Origin: Bacillota bacterium
GTDB taxonomy: Bacteria > Bacillota > Clostridia > Christensenellales > UMGS416
Length of the DNA stretch: 64,000 bases
Reading direction: 5' to 3'
NCBI GenBank assembly: GCA_023421955.1
Contig: JAEZSE010000027.1
Location: 26,311 to 90,310, forward strand
Under the pieces are notes generated by a model that had not been told where the DNA came from, searched no databases, and saw nothing but the letters and a program-made list of their open reading frames with translations. Below are positions 35,530-42,298 of the stretch, piece by piece. A program made the position numbers and the translations under genes. Position 1 is the first letter of the stretch. Every line of letters starts with the position of its first letter.

Positions 35530-36561
35530 TTATTTGGCAAGCCTGCCGGGGCACTTCTCCTGCTCCTTGAACCACACGCAGCGTTTGCAACGGCGGCAGC
35601 GCATCACGGGCAGCCCGGCCTGGGTTTTATTGGCCCACTCCGGGTCCACCAGCAGGCCGCGCCCAATGGCGGCAAAATCGGCATACCCTTCTGAAATGAG
35701 CTGCTGGGCGCGGCCGGGCTCGTCCAGGCAGCCCACGGCGATCACAGGCTTGGTGAGGCTCTTCTTCGCCTCGCAGGCCAGCCACGCAAGGCCCACAAAC
35801 GGGAAGCCCTCCGGCACAGGCAGCGGCTCTTCACGGCCCATGCCGTGGGAGAGGTTCAGCAGGTCCAGGCTGGGCTCCAGTGCCTTGCAGCTGGCAATGC
35901 CGGTGGCCAGATCGGGGTTGTCGATGCCGATGCGGGCCGTCACCAAAAAGTCCGGCCCGGTGCTCTGGCGGATGCCCTCAATGATCTCCCTCGTGAGCGC
36001 CGTGGTGTCACCGTAGCGGTCACTGCGGCGGTTGAACTTGGAGTTCAGGAAAGCGCAAAGCAGATAGCCGTGGGCGGCGTGCAGCTCCACACCGTGATAA
36101 CCGGCCTTTTCTGCGCGGACGGCGGCGGCCACAAACCCGTCACGGATGCGCTCCACCTCTGTCGTGGAAAGCGCCCGGCACATGCCCTCGCGGCCCATGT
36201 ATTCGCTGGGGCCGATGGGTCTCACGTTGTCCGGCATGCCCTCGGTGCTGGCGTAGTGGATCTGCATGAGAAGCAGCGCGCCGAGGGGGATCACCCGGTC
36301 GGCAATGCGGCGCATGCCGTCGGTGTGGCTGTCGTCAAAGAGCACCAGCTGCTCGCCGGCAAGCTTGCCCTCCGGCAGCACGCAGGTGGCTTCCTGCACA
36401 ATGATGCCGCAGCCGCCGCGGGCGAAGGACTCATAATGGGCAACCACGGCGTCGTTGACCAGGCCGTCGGGGTGAACGCCGCAGACGACCAGCGGGGGCA
36501 GCACCACGCGGTTTTTCACCTTGTGGTTGCCGATTGTGATGGGGGAGAAAAGGTCTGCCAT
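35530..36561 (-). CDS. NADH:flavin oxidoreductase, old yellow enzyme family (paralogue 2)
   Basis: Same architecture as its neighbour: VKNRVVLPPLV, GGCGIIVQEATCVLPEG, GYHGVELHAAHGYLLCAFLN with the HAAH substrate motif, RRSDRYG, and FAAIGRGLLVDPEW. The C terminus ends with CRRCKRCVW. 343 residues. Paralogue 1 has HGCH where this one has HAAH, suggesting diverged substrates. It lies 4 nt after the PNPOx-like gene and 19 nt before paralogue 1. Confidence 0.9.
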   Translation of the reverse strand: MADLFSPITIGNHKVKNRVVLPPLVVCGVHPDGLVNDAVVAHYESFARGGCGIIVQEATCVLPEGKLAGEQLVLFDDSHTDGMRRIADRVIPLGALLLMQIHYASTEGMPDNVRPIGPSEYMGREGMCRALSTTEVERIRDGFVAAAVRAEKAGYHGVELHAAHGYLLCAFLNSKFNRRSDRYGDTTALTREIIEGIRQSTGPDFLVTARIGIDNPDLATGIASCKALEPSLDLLNLSHGMGREEPLPVPEGFPFVGLAWLACEAKKSLTKPVIAVGCLDEPGRAQQLISEGYADFAAIGRGLLVDPEWANKTQAGLPVMRCRRCKRCVWFKEQEKCPGRLAK

Positions 36562-36565
36562 ATGC

Positions 36566-37036
36566 TCATACTCCTTCTGGAATCGATTTTGCCGTCACAC
36601 GCTCCACGTCCATTGCCAGCACCAGGGCATCCTTTCCCCACTTGTCAATGAAGGAAAGCCCCAGCTCCTTGCTTTCGGTGAACCGGCCATTGATGGCGTG
36701 GAAGCCTGCCAGGCGTTCTGCTTCGTCGGTTACCACACGCACTTTGCCAAAGGCCATCGCGCACTCATAGGCCGTGGAGCCCCTCGCGCGCAGCACCTTT
36801 GCCGATGCCACGGCGGTGAACATGGCCACGGGGTTTGCCTTGAGGAACTCCAGCTTCTGGCCCTCCAGGGCGCAGTGGAAATAAAGCGTGCTGCCCACCC
36901 TGGCGTGGTTCAGCGGCACACCGTAGGGCAGCCCGTCGGCGCAAAGGCTCAGCACGCCCCATTCGGCCCGGTCCAGATAGCTCCAGCCATCCTGCTCGGT
37001 CTTTTCATATTTCTTGCGGCGCATTGGTTGATACAT
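36566..37036 (-). CDS. pyridoxamine-5'-phosphate-oxidase-like flavoprotein (NimA type)
   Basis: A 156-residue split-barrel protein, MRRKKYEKTEQDGWSYLDRA followed by GVLSLCADGLPYGVPLNHA and LYFHCALEGQKLEFLKANP, typical of the FMN-binding NimA/PNPOx-like group. Relatives reduce nitroimidazoles or act in flavin electron transfer. GAGGTG precedes the first ATG. It leads the operon with two old yellow enzymes and a small kinase, which suggests a redox detoxification or fermentation role. Confidence 0.87.
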   Translation of the reverse strand: MYQPMRRKKYEKTEQDGWSYLDRAEWGVLSLCADGLPYGVPLNHARVGSTLYFHCALEGQKLEFLKANPVAMFTAVASAKVLRARGSTAYECAMAFGKVRVVTDEAERLAGFHAINGRFTESKELGLSFIDKWGKDALVLAMDVERVTAKSIPEGV

Positions 37037-37084
37037 AACGGCACCTCGTGGATAGATTTCGCTAGAATGAGATATTACCGTTAG

Positions 37085-37132
37085 AAATCCCCCCTGTCGC
37101 CTGAGGGCGACATCCCCCCTTCATAAGGGCGG
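37085..37132. repeat. partial copy C of modular palindromic repeat
   Basis: Only the left part is present: AAATCCCCCCT, the hairpin GTCGCCTGAGGGCGAC, ATCCCCCCTTCATAAGGGCGGG. It stops before the core, just upstream of the PNPOx-like operon. Confidence 0.8.
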
Positions 37133-37194
37133 GTAGGGAGTGGGTTCTCTCAAAGGGTCGTTTTGGCGCTGTTGCAGGGGCGGATGGAGGGAGT

Positions 37195-38295
37195 TCACCC
37201 CGCCACCACAAGCCCGTTGAACATGTCGGAGGCCATCCAGCCCATCACGGCGTAGTAGCCGCCCACCTTGCCGGCCTTGCAGAAAATCCAACCGCTGAGT
37301 CCGTCTTCGGTCTTCACCTTGAACCAGGTGGGGCCGTAGGTGGCCGCGATCGTGAGCTTTTCACCGGGCCGCACAATCACCTTGATGCCCTCCTCCGGGC
37401 CAATGTCGCGGCCGATCGTGGTAGGCGTGAGGGCGGGGTTCCAGTAGTGGTTGTAGTCGGAGGACATATACTTGTTCACATCGCGGCTGATCTCATCATG
37501 GTTGATCTGGATCAGGCACACAGTCTTGCAGGTGAGCGGACCCAGCTCGTTGATGGGCTCGGCGGTGTGCCGCCATTCATAGAGCTTGCGGCTAGAGCCG
37601 GTGGTCTTGTAATAGGCGGTGTACCAGATGTCGGTGAGCTCCTGCGTGCGGGCCAGGCCAAACACCTGCCCCTTGCCGTCGATCACATCATTGACCTTGA
37701 AGGAGCTTCGCCACGCACCGTCAAACTTCACGTCCATGAGGCCGCCCATCAGCAGGAGCTTGGAGCCATCCCACCAGTAAAGCCAGGAGAAGGCCTTTTC
37801 GCTGTCTGCCAGGTCGCTGTTGTAGGCGTCGGTGAACACAAACTCCATATACTTGTCGTTGATGTCAATGTCGGTGATGGCGAAGCGCTGGGCCAGGTTG
37901 GCCTTTGCCACCTCGTAGTCGGTGCCGTCAATCGTGAGCACCGACTTGGCTGCCCCGCTGGTGAAGGAGATGGTTTCCGCTGTGCCATCGGCGTTGATGT
38001 CGCGGCTGGCAGTGGTTTGGTAGATGTCAAAGACCAGGCTGCCGGACCCTGCTGAGTCCACCTCCTCAGCGGTCTCGGTGGCCTCCGGCGTGGCGGTGGG
38101 TTCCTCGGTCGGGGTTTCAGTCGGCGCTTCCGTCGTGGGTATTGGGGTTCGCTCCAGCGAAGGCTCCGGCGTGGGCGCCACGGTGGGCGCGGCTGAGATG
38201 GTGGGGGAGGGCGTCACCGTTGGAACCAGGGTGTCGCAACCGGTGAATGTCAAAGCGGCAAGTATGGCCAAGGCCAATGCCAGCGTTTTTTTCAT
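37195..38295 (-). CDS. secreted lipoprotein with Pro/Thr linker and SH3-like C terminus
   Basis: The 366-residue product starts MKKTLALALAILAALTFTGC, a lipoprotein signal peptide with lipobox cysteine. A low-complexity Pro/Thr/Glu linker covers about 25-85. Then comes a beta-rich domain (FDIYQTTASRDINADGTAET) that resembles an FG-GAP/VCBS-like repeat, and a final bacterial SH3-type segment (IVRPGEKLTIAATYGPTWFK). SH3 domains usually bind cell wall, so it may be wall-associated. AAGGAG lies upstream of the ATG. Function unknown. Confidence 0.82.
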   Translation of the reverse strand: MKKTLALALAILAALTFTGCDTLVPTVTPSPTISAAPTVAPTPEPSLERTPIPTTEAPTETPTEEPTATPEATETAEEVDSAGSGSLVFDIYQTTASRDINADGTAETISFTSGAAKSVLTIDGTDYEVAKANLAQRFAITDIDINDKYMEFVFTDAYNSDLADSEKAFSWLYWWDGSKLLLMGGLMDVKFDGAWRSSFKVNDVIDGKGQVFGLARTQELTDIWYTAYYKTTGSSRKLYEWRHTAEPINELGPLTCKTVCLIQINHDEISRDVNKYMSSDYNHYWNPALTPTTIGRDIGPEEGIKVIVRPGEKLTIAATYGPTWFKVKTEDGLSGWIFCKAGKVGGYYAVMGWMASDMFNGLVVAG

Positions 38296-38343
38296 GTGTG
38301 TTTCACTCCTTTCCCTCGTGAGGGTGCAAATGGTTGCGGGTTC

Positions 38344-38372
38344 ATTATACAGGAATATTTGGGAGGAGTAAA
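38344..38372 (-). promoter_or_regulatory. promoter for the SH3 lipoprotein gene
   Basis: On the minus strand TTTACT (38372-38367) and TATAAT (38349-38344) are 17 bp apart, 49 nt before the start codon. Confidence 0.65.
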
Positions 38373-38377
38373 ATCCA

Positions 38378-38416
38378 TGAAAGCAAAGCGGGTCAGCCGC
38401 AAGGGCTGAACCCGCT
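38378..38416 (-). terminator. terminator upstream of the lipoprotein gene
   Basis: AGCGGGTTCAGCC and GGCTGACCCGCT form a 12-bp stem with one bulge; on the minus strand it is followed by TTGCTTTC. It would stop leftward transcription coming from the DUF559/repeat region. Confidence 0.65.
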
Positions 38417-38419
38417 AGC

Positions 38420-38640
38420 TGCGAACGCAGCAACCTGGTGGAGGGACACATACATATTTCTTTACTTCTTATCTTCTTTGATGTGGTTGATTTGCGGTTG
38501 GGAATGCGGTGGAAACTGGGTTGTAGATTTGGCTCAAGGCCAGTTGGAATGCGGGGTGGAGGCGGGTTGGGTTGTGAGTGTGATGCGGGTTGAGGTGGCG
38601 GTGTTGATTTATGCCGCCTTATCCTGTCACTGCGGTGACA
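38420..38640. other. gene-free G-rich stretch
   Basis: Between the terminator and repeat copy D the plus strand is a run of GGTTG/GGTGG-like tracts. I see no gene, promoter or recognisable RNA. Confidence 0.5.
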
Positions 38641-38648
38641 TCCATGGG

Positions 38649-38876
38649 AAATCCCCCTTGTCGCTAGCGCGACATCCCCCCTGGAAATCCCCCCTGCCAC
38701 TTCGTGGCATCCCCCCTTCATAAGGGGGGTTCCGGTAACGTTCTATCTTGCCAACATTAATGAGAGCAAGAACGTAATGCACCCCCCTTATTAAGGGGGG
38801 AAGGCCCTGAAAGGGCCAGGGGGGATTTTGATACCGGCGAAGCCGGAGGGGGATTATCGAGGGCGGAGGGGGATTA
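38649..38876. repeat. modular palindromic repeat, copy D (left of DUF559)
   Basis: Two left modules in a row (TGTCGCTAGCGCGACA and GCCACTTCGTGGC), CCCCCCTTCATAAGGGGGG, core with CTATCTTGCCAACATTAATG and GCAAGAACGTAATGCA, CCCCCCTTATTAAGGGGGG, GGCCCTGAAAGGGCC and CCGGCGAAGCCGG modules. The last GGGGGATTA includes the stop codon of the DUF559 gene. Confidence 0.92.
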
Positions 38877-39245
38877 TGGTTGGCGTTTCCCAATTGCATC
38901 CTGAACTGCGGCATGAATGGTGTTGCATACATCTTGAATGTGAAAGCGGATTTGATCATTGGCAAAACGTAGAACTGTAATTCCCAGTTTAGCAAGCAGG
39001 GCAGAACGATGAGCGTCCTGCTCCATAGCGGAGGTGGAAAGGTGCTGGTATCCATCAAGTTCGATCGCCAACCGCGCTTTCGAGCAATAGAAATCCAGGA
39101 TATAGTGATCAATCATTTTCTGGCGCTGGAACCTTGGTTGATAAGTGCGCAAATAGTCATACCATAGGATTCTCTCTTCCGGCGTCAGATTTCTTCTCAG
39201 TTTTCTGGCCCTGTCTACGAGGTTGTGGTCATATGGAAAATGCAC
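38874..39245 (-). CDS. DUF559 (Vsr-like) endonuclease
   Basis: A 123-residue PD-(D/E)XK-type nuclease of the DUF559 family: RARKLRRNLTPEERILWYDY at the N terminus and the catalytic segment YILDFYCSKARLAIELDGYQ, then VLRFANDQI. A GTG at 39245 has TTGGAG seven bases upstream and is preferred over a TTG at 39272. The gene lies exactly between repeat copies D and E and its stop codon is inside copy D. DUF559 proteins are of unknown function; I recall them frequently abutting C/G-rich repeats in other bacteria. A role in repeat mobility is a hypothesis. Confidence 0.88.
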   Translation of the reverse strand: MHFPYDHNLVDRARKLRRNLTPEERILWYDYLRTYQPRFQRQKMIDHYILDFYCSKARLAIELDGYQHLSTSAMEQDAHRSALLAKLGITVLRFANDQIRFHIQDVCNTIHAAVQDAIGKRQP

Positions 39246-39298
39246 ATTGCGACTCCAAGTAATGATGCACAAGATTATAACACAATGATGAATTTGGG

Positions 39299-39588
39299 AA
39301 ATCCCCCCTCATCGCATTGCTCTGCAATGCTCGGTTTTGCTTTTCATATTGGCTTACGCCAACATTGCGCATAGCCGGAGGCTAAGGCCTGTCGCTGACG
39401 CGACATCCCCCCTTCACAATCCCCCTTGTCGCTAGCGCGACATCCCCCCTTCACAAGGGGGGGTCTGGTATCGTTCTATCTTGCCAACGTTAGTGAGAGC
39501 AAGAACGTAATGCACCCCCCTTACGAAGGGGGGAAGGCCCTGAAAGGGCCAGGGGGGATTTTGATACCGGCGAAGCCGGAGGGGGATT
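39299..39588. repeat. modular palindromic repeat, copy E (right of DUF559)
   Basis: Same plan and orientation as copy D, with extra left-side modules (GCATTGCTCTGCAATGC, TGTCGCTGACGCGACA, TGTCGCTAGCGCGACA), core with CTTGCCAACGTTAGTGAGAG, and right modules GGCCCTGAAAGGGCC and CCGGCGAAGCCGG. The core and right half are almost identical to copy D, so these are recent relatives. Confidence 0.92.
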
Positions 39589-39726
39589 CTCCAAAGGCTC
39601 CGAAGGAGTAGGGCTTCCCCCGTGTGCAAGCATTGACTGCCAAGCCCGGCTTGCGCTATTCTGATCCAGCACGTGCAAACACATGTTCCCATTGCTCATC
39701 TCATCACATCCAATCAGGAGGCAATT

Positions 39727-40470
39727 TTGGACGGCTACATCAAGCTGCACCGGCGCATCCTCGAAAGCGCCGTGTTTGACAACCCCGTGTTATTCAAAAT
39801 CTGGGCCTGGTGCCTGCTGCGGGCGGCTTATCAGGGCCACGACTGCGTGATCGGCAGGCAGAAAGTCCGGCTGGAGCCGGGGCAGTTTATCTATGGAAGG
39901 ATACAATGCTCCGAGCAACTCAAGATGTCTCAGTCGACACTGAACACATACCTTCACATGCTGGAAGGCATGGGCAGCCTGACTATCGCACCGAACACCA
40001 AATTCTCGGTCATCACAGTCTGCAACTGGGCTATGTACCAATCCGGTGAAATGCCGGATCAGACGGACTGGCAAATGGACAACAAAAAGACAACAAATCA
40101 GACAACAGATCAGACAACAAATGAGCTAACAAAAGAAAAACAAACGGACACAAACAAGAAAGAGAAGAAGGGTAAGAAAGAGAAGAACCCTACAGTGGAT
40201 CAATTGCTTTCCTTTTTGGAGGATCAGGAACCGAACGAGGAGCTGCGTGAGGCGCTCGGCGAATTTGTGCGTTACCGGGCCGGGTGCGCACCGCTGACAT
40301 TGCTTTCGCTCAGCAAGGCCAGAGAACGACTTGCCGAGCTTTCCGGCGGCGACGCCGCCACGGCAAGGGCCATTGTGAACCAGAGCATTGTGAGCGGCTG
40401 GAAGGGGTTGTTTGCTGTGAAGGGCAGCGGCCATGCCGCGCCACAGGGGGGCATTTATGAGCAGCTTTGA
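39727..40470 (+). CDS. phage-type DnaD-like replisome organiser
   Basis: The 247-residue product starts DGYIKLHRRILESAVFDNPV and WAWCLLRAAY, the N-terminal winged-helix pattern of phage replisome organisers. A lysine/threonine-rich linker (about 120-160) follows, then a short C-terminal helical domain with a W in IVSGWKGLF, as in DnaD-like tails. I choose the TTG at 39727, with AGGAGG six bases before. It overlaps the helicase gene by 14 nt. Together they look like an initiation/helicase-loading module cut from a prophage. Confidence 0.82.
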   Translation: MDGYIKLHRRILESAVFDNPVLFKIWAWCLLRAAYQGHDCVIGRQKVRLEPGQFIYGRIQCSEQLKMSQSTLNTYLHMLEGMGSLTIAPNTKFSVITVCNWAMYQSGEMPDQTDWQMDNKKTTNQTTDQTTNELTKEKQTDTNKKEKKGKKEKNPTVDQLLSFLEDQEPNEELREALGEFVRYRAGCAPLTLLSLSKARERLAELSGGDAATARAIVNQSIVSGWKGLFAVKGSGHAAPQGGIYEQL

Positions 40471-41683
40471 CCGGCAGGCAATCCCTGTGGAGATCGAAGA
40501 AGCGGTGGTGGACTGCATCATGAACGCCTGGGGCCAATACGCCCACGCACTGGAGCAGCTGGAGCCGCAGCATATGGCCTGGCCCCATTGCGCCAACGTG
40601 GTGGAGCTGGCCCGCCGGGTGCGGTCATCAGGGCAGCCTGTGACCGCTGAGACGCTGATCAACGCCACCGACGACCGAGAGCTTCTGGACACGCTTGTGA
40701 AGTGTTCCGGCACCACGCTGAGCTTCTCCAACATGGAGGCCATTGTGGCGCGCATCCAGCGCGAGGCGGGGCGGAGAAGGGTGTTTGATGCGCTGCACGG
40801 GCTGCTGCAGGAGCGCCCCGAAGACCCGCTGCACCGCATGGAGGCGCTGCTGGAAAATGAGCGCCGCCGCCAGGGGCCCGCCGAAACCGGCGATGACAGC
40901 CTGCGCGCATGGCTTGCCGGGCTCCGCCAGCCGCTGGATGGGTCGCGGCTGCCCACCGGCTTTGCCAAGCTGGACAGCACTGTGGGCTGGCTGCCCATCG
41001 GCAGCATGAGCTGCGTGGGAGCCCGGCCCAGCGTGGGCAAGACGGCCTTTGCCGTCAACGTGGCAGTGAATCTCAGGCAAACCGGCCATAAGGTGCTGCT
41101 GGTGTCGCTTGAGATGAGCGAGCGCCAGGTGCAGGACCGCCTGGGGTCGCTCATTTCCGCCGTGCCCTATGGCGCAGTGAACCGCCATGAGCTCAACAGC
41201 AGCCAGCATGAGGCGCTGGGCAGCGCGGTGGAGGGGTTCGCGGCCTTGCCCGGCAGCCTGGTGATCGTCGACAACCTCTATTCGGTGGACGCGATCCTGG
41301 CACGCCTGGCCCGCGAGCGGCCCAGCCTGATGATCGTGGACTTCCTGCAATATGTGCAGGGCCCCGGTGCCGACACCATCGCAGAGCTCAACCACGCTGT
41401 GCGGCGCTTCAAGCAGGCCGCGCGGGTGTATGGCTGCCATGTGATGGTGCTGTCGCAGCTGAATCGTGAGGCTGAGCGCGGCGGCAGGCCGGTGATGGCA
41501 AACCTCAAGGGCTGCGGCGGCATTGAGGAGGGCAGCGACATCATCTGCTTTCTGCACCGGCCCGGCCCATTGGGCTCATCAGCCACGGAGCTGATCGTGG
41601 CGAAGAACAAGTATGGCAGGACCGGTGTGATCCGGATGCACTTCCACGGGGACACACAGCGATTTGAGGAGGTATCGGCATGA
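40457..41683 (+). CDS. phage-type DnaB-like replicative helicase
   Basis: The 408-residue protein has a degenerate N-terminal DnaB domain (about 1-120) and a RecA-type helicase core: Walker A GARPSVGKTAFAVNVA, VSLEMSERQV, Walker B LMIVDFLQYV, and VLSQLNREAERGGRPV with KNKYGRTGVI near the end. ATG preceded by GGGGGG. No other phage structural or integrase genes are nearby, so it is an orphan replication cassette. It is followed by a broken small gene. Confidence 0.88.
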   Translation: MSSFDRQAIPVEIEEAVVDCIMNAWGQYAHALEQLEPQHMAWPHCANVVELARRVRSSGQPVTAETLINATDDRELLDTLVKCSGTTLSFSNMEAIVARIQREAGRRRVFDALHGLLQERPEDPLHRMEALLENERRRQGPAETGDDSLRAWLAGLRQPLDGSRLPTGFAKLDSTVGWLPIGSMSCVGARPSVGKTAFAVNVAVNLRQTGHKVLLVSLEMSERQVQDRLGSLISAVPYGAVNRHELNSSQHEALGSAVEGFAALPGSLVIVDNLYSVDAILARLARERPSLMIVDFLQYVQGPGADTIAELNHAVRRFKQAARVYGCHVMVLSQLNREAERGGRPVMANLKGCGGIEEGSDIICFLHRPGPLGSSATELIVAKNKYGRTGVIRMHFHGDTQRFEEVSA

Positions 41684-41886
41684 ATGAATATCTGAAGATG
41701 GTATACAGCCAGCCCACACCGCAATGGACACAAATGATGCAAGAGAGGCTGGCGAAGGCGGAGCCGGGCTCCCAAGAGGAAAAATGAACGCTGTATGCGA
41801 TGCGCAAAGACCGCCTCGGGTGGGTGGATGATCCCGATGAGTATGACCGGAAGGTCAAGGAGATTCTGGATGAGCTGGGGTTGTGA
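41680..41886 (+). pseudogene. small phage-type gene split by an in-frame TGA
   Basis: The ATG at 41680 overlaps the helicase stop (ATGA) and has a strong GAGGAGG site. It reads MNEYLKMVYSQPTPQWTQMM through EEK, then TGA (41785-41787). The same frame continues at once with LYAMRKDRLGWVDDPDEYDR to a TGA at 41886. Both halves look protein-like, so an original 68-residue gene appears to be interrupted. The downstream part could also be restarted from an ATG at 41800, but without a ribosome site. No function known. Confidence 0.6.
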
Positions 41887-41928
41887 AAGCCCCCAGTAAA
41901 CCACGTTGAAAGAGTATCACACGCATCC

Positions 41929-42126
41929 CTACCGCCCCATAAACTTATGTTTCATACTTAGCAACTTTGAGCTGCTCATACCGCCGCTCTTCCTAGAATT
42001 TTGACAGGCTCGACATATGTCATTTAAACCTGCCCTGTTCTTTTTTTGTGGGCTAAAGAACTCTTCAGTCGCTGGCAGAGATTCTTTGCACACAACACAT
42101 TCTTTTGTAGTCAGCTCAAGCTTCAT
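41929..42126 (-). CDS. small zinc-ribbon protein
   Basis: A 65-residue protein with two CxxC pairs (CVVC and CRAC) about 30 residues apart, ELTTKECVVCKESLPATEEF, and a basic C terminus. This pattern is found in phage and HNH-associated zinc ribbons. AAGGA precedes the ATG. It faces the prophage-like cassette and may be part of the same remnant. Confidence 0.6.
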   Translation of the reverse strand: MKLELTTKECVVCKESLPATEEFFSPQKKNRAGLNDICRACQNSRKSGGMSSSKLLSMKHKFMGR

Positions 42127-42236
42127 GAATCCTTACCCTTTCGTGTCGCGAATAAGACTACTATAAATCATCAGCTGCTTTTTGGATCGGGGCTTATAGG
42201 TTAAGTGAAACTGATCGCTTTGAATAATAAAGCATT

Positions 42237-42296
42237 GCCCCTCCCCCAATGCTCTGGGGGAGGGGCAGGGGTGAGGGTTTGAAACTCTGGGGGAGA
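42237..42296. repeat. G/C-rich hairpin element after hydA
   Basis: GCCCCTCCCCC (42237-42247) and GGGGGAGGGGC (42256-42266) form an 11-bp stem; GAGGGTTTGAAACTCTGGGGG follows. On the minus strand it is just downstream of the hydA stop and is followed by an AT-rich stretch, so it may terminate the hyd operon. In style it is a different family from copies A-E. Confidence 0.6.
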
Positions 42297-42298
42297 AC

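Noticed and set aside
38641..39590. CRISPR array
   Set aside because: Repeats are few, unequal in spacing, have internal palindromes and no spacers of constant length; no cas genes are in the window.
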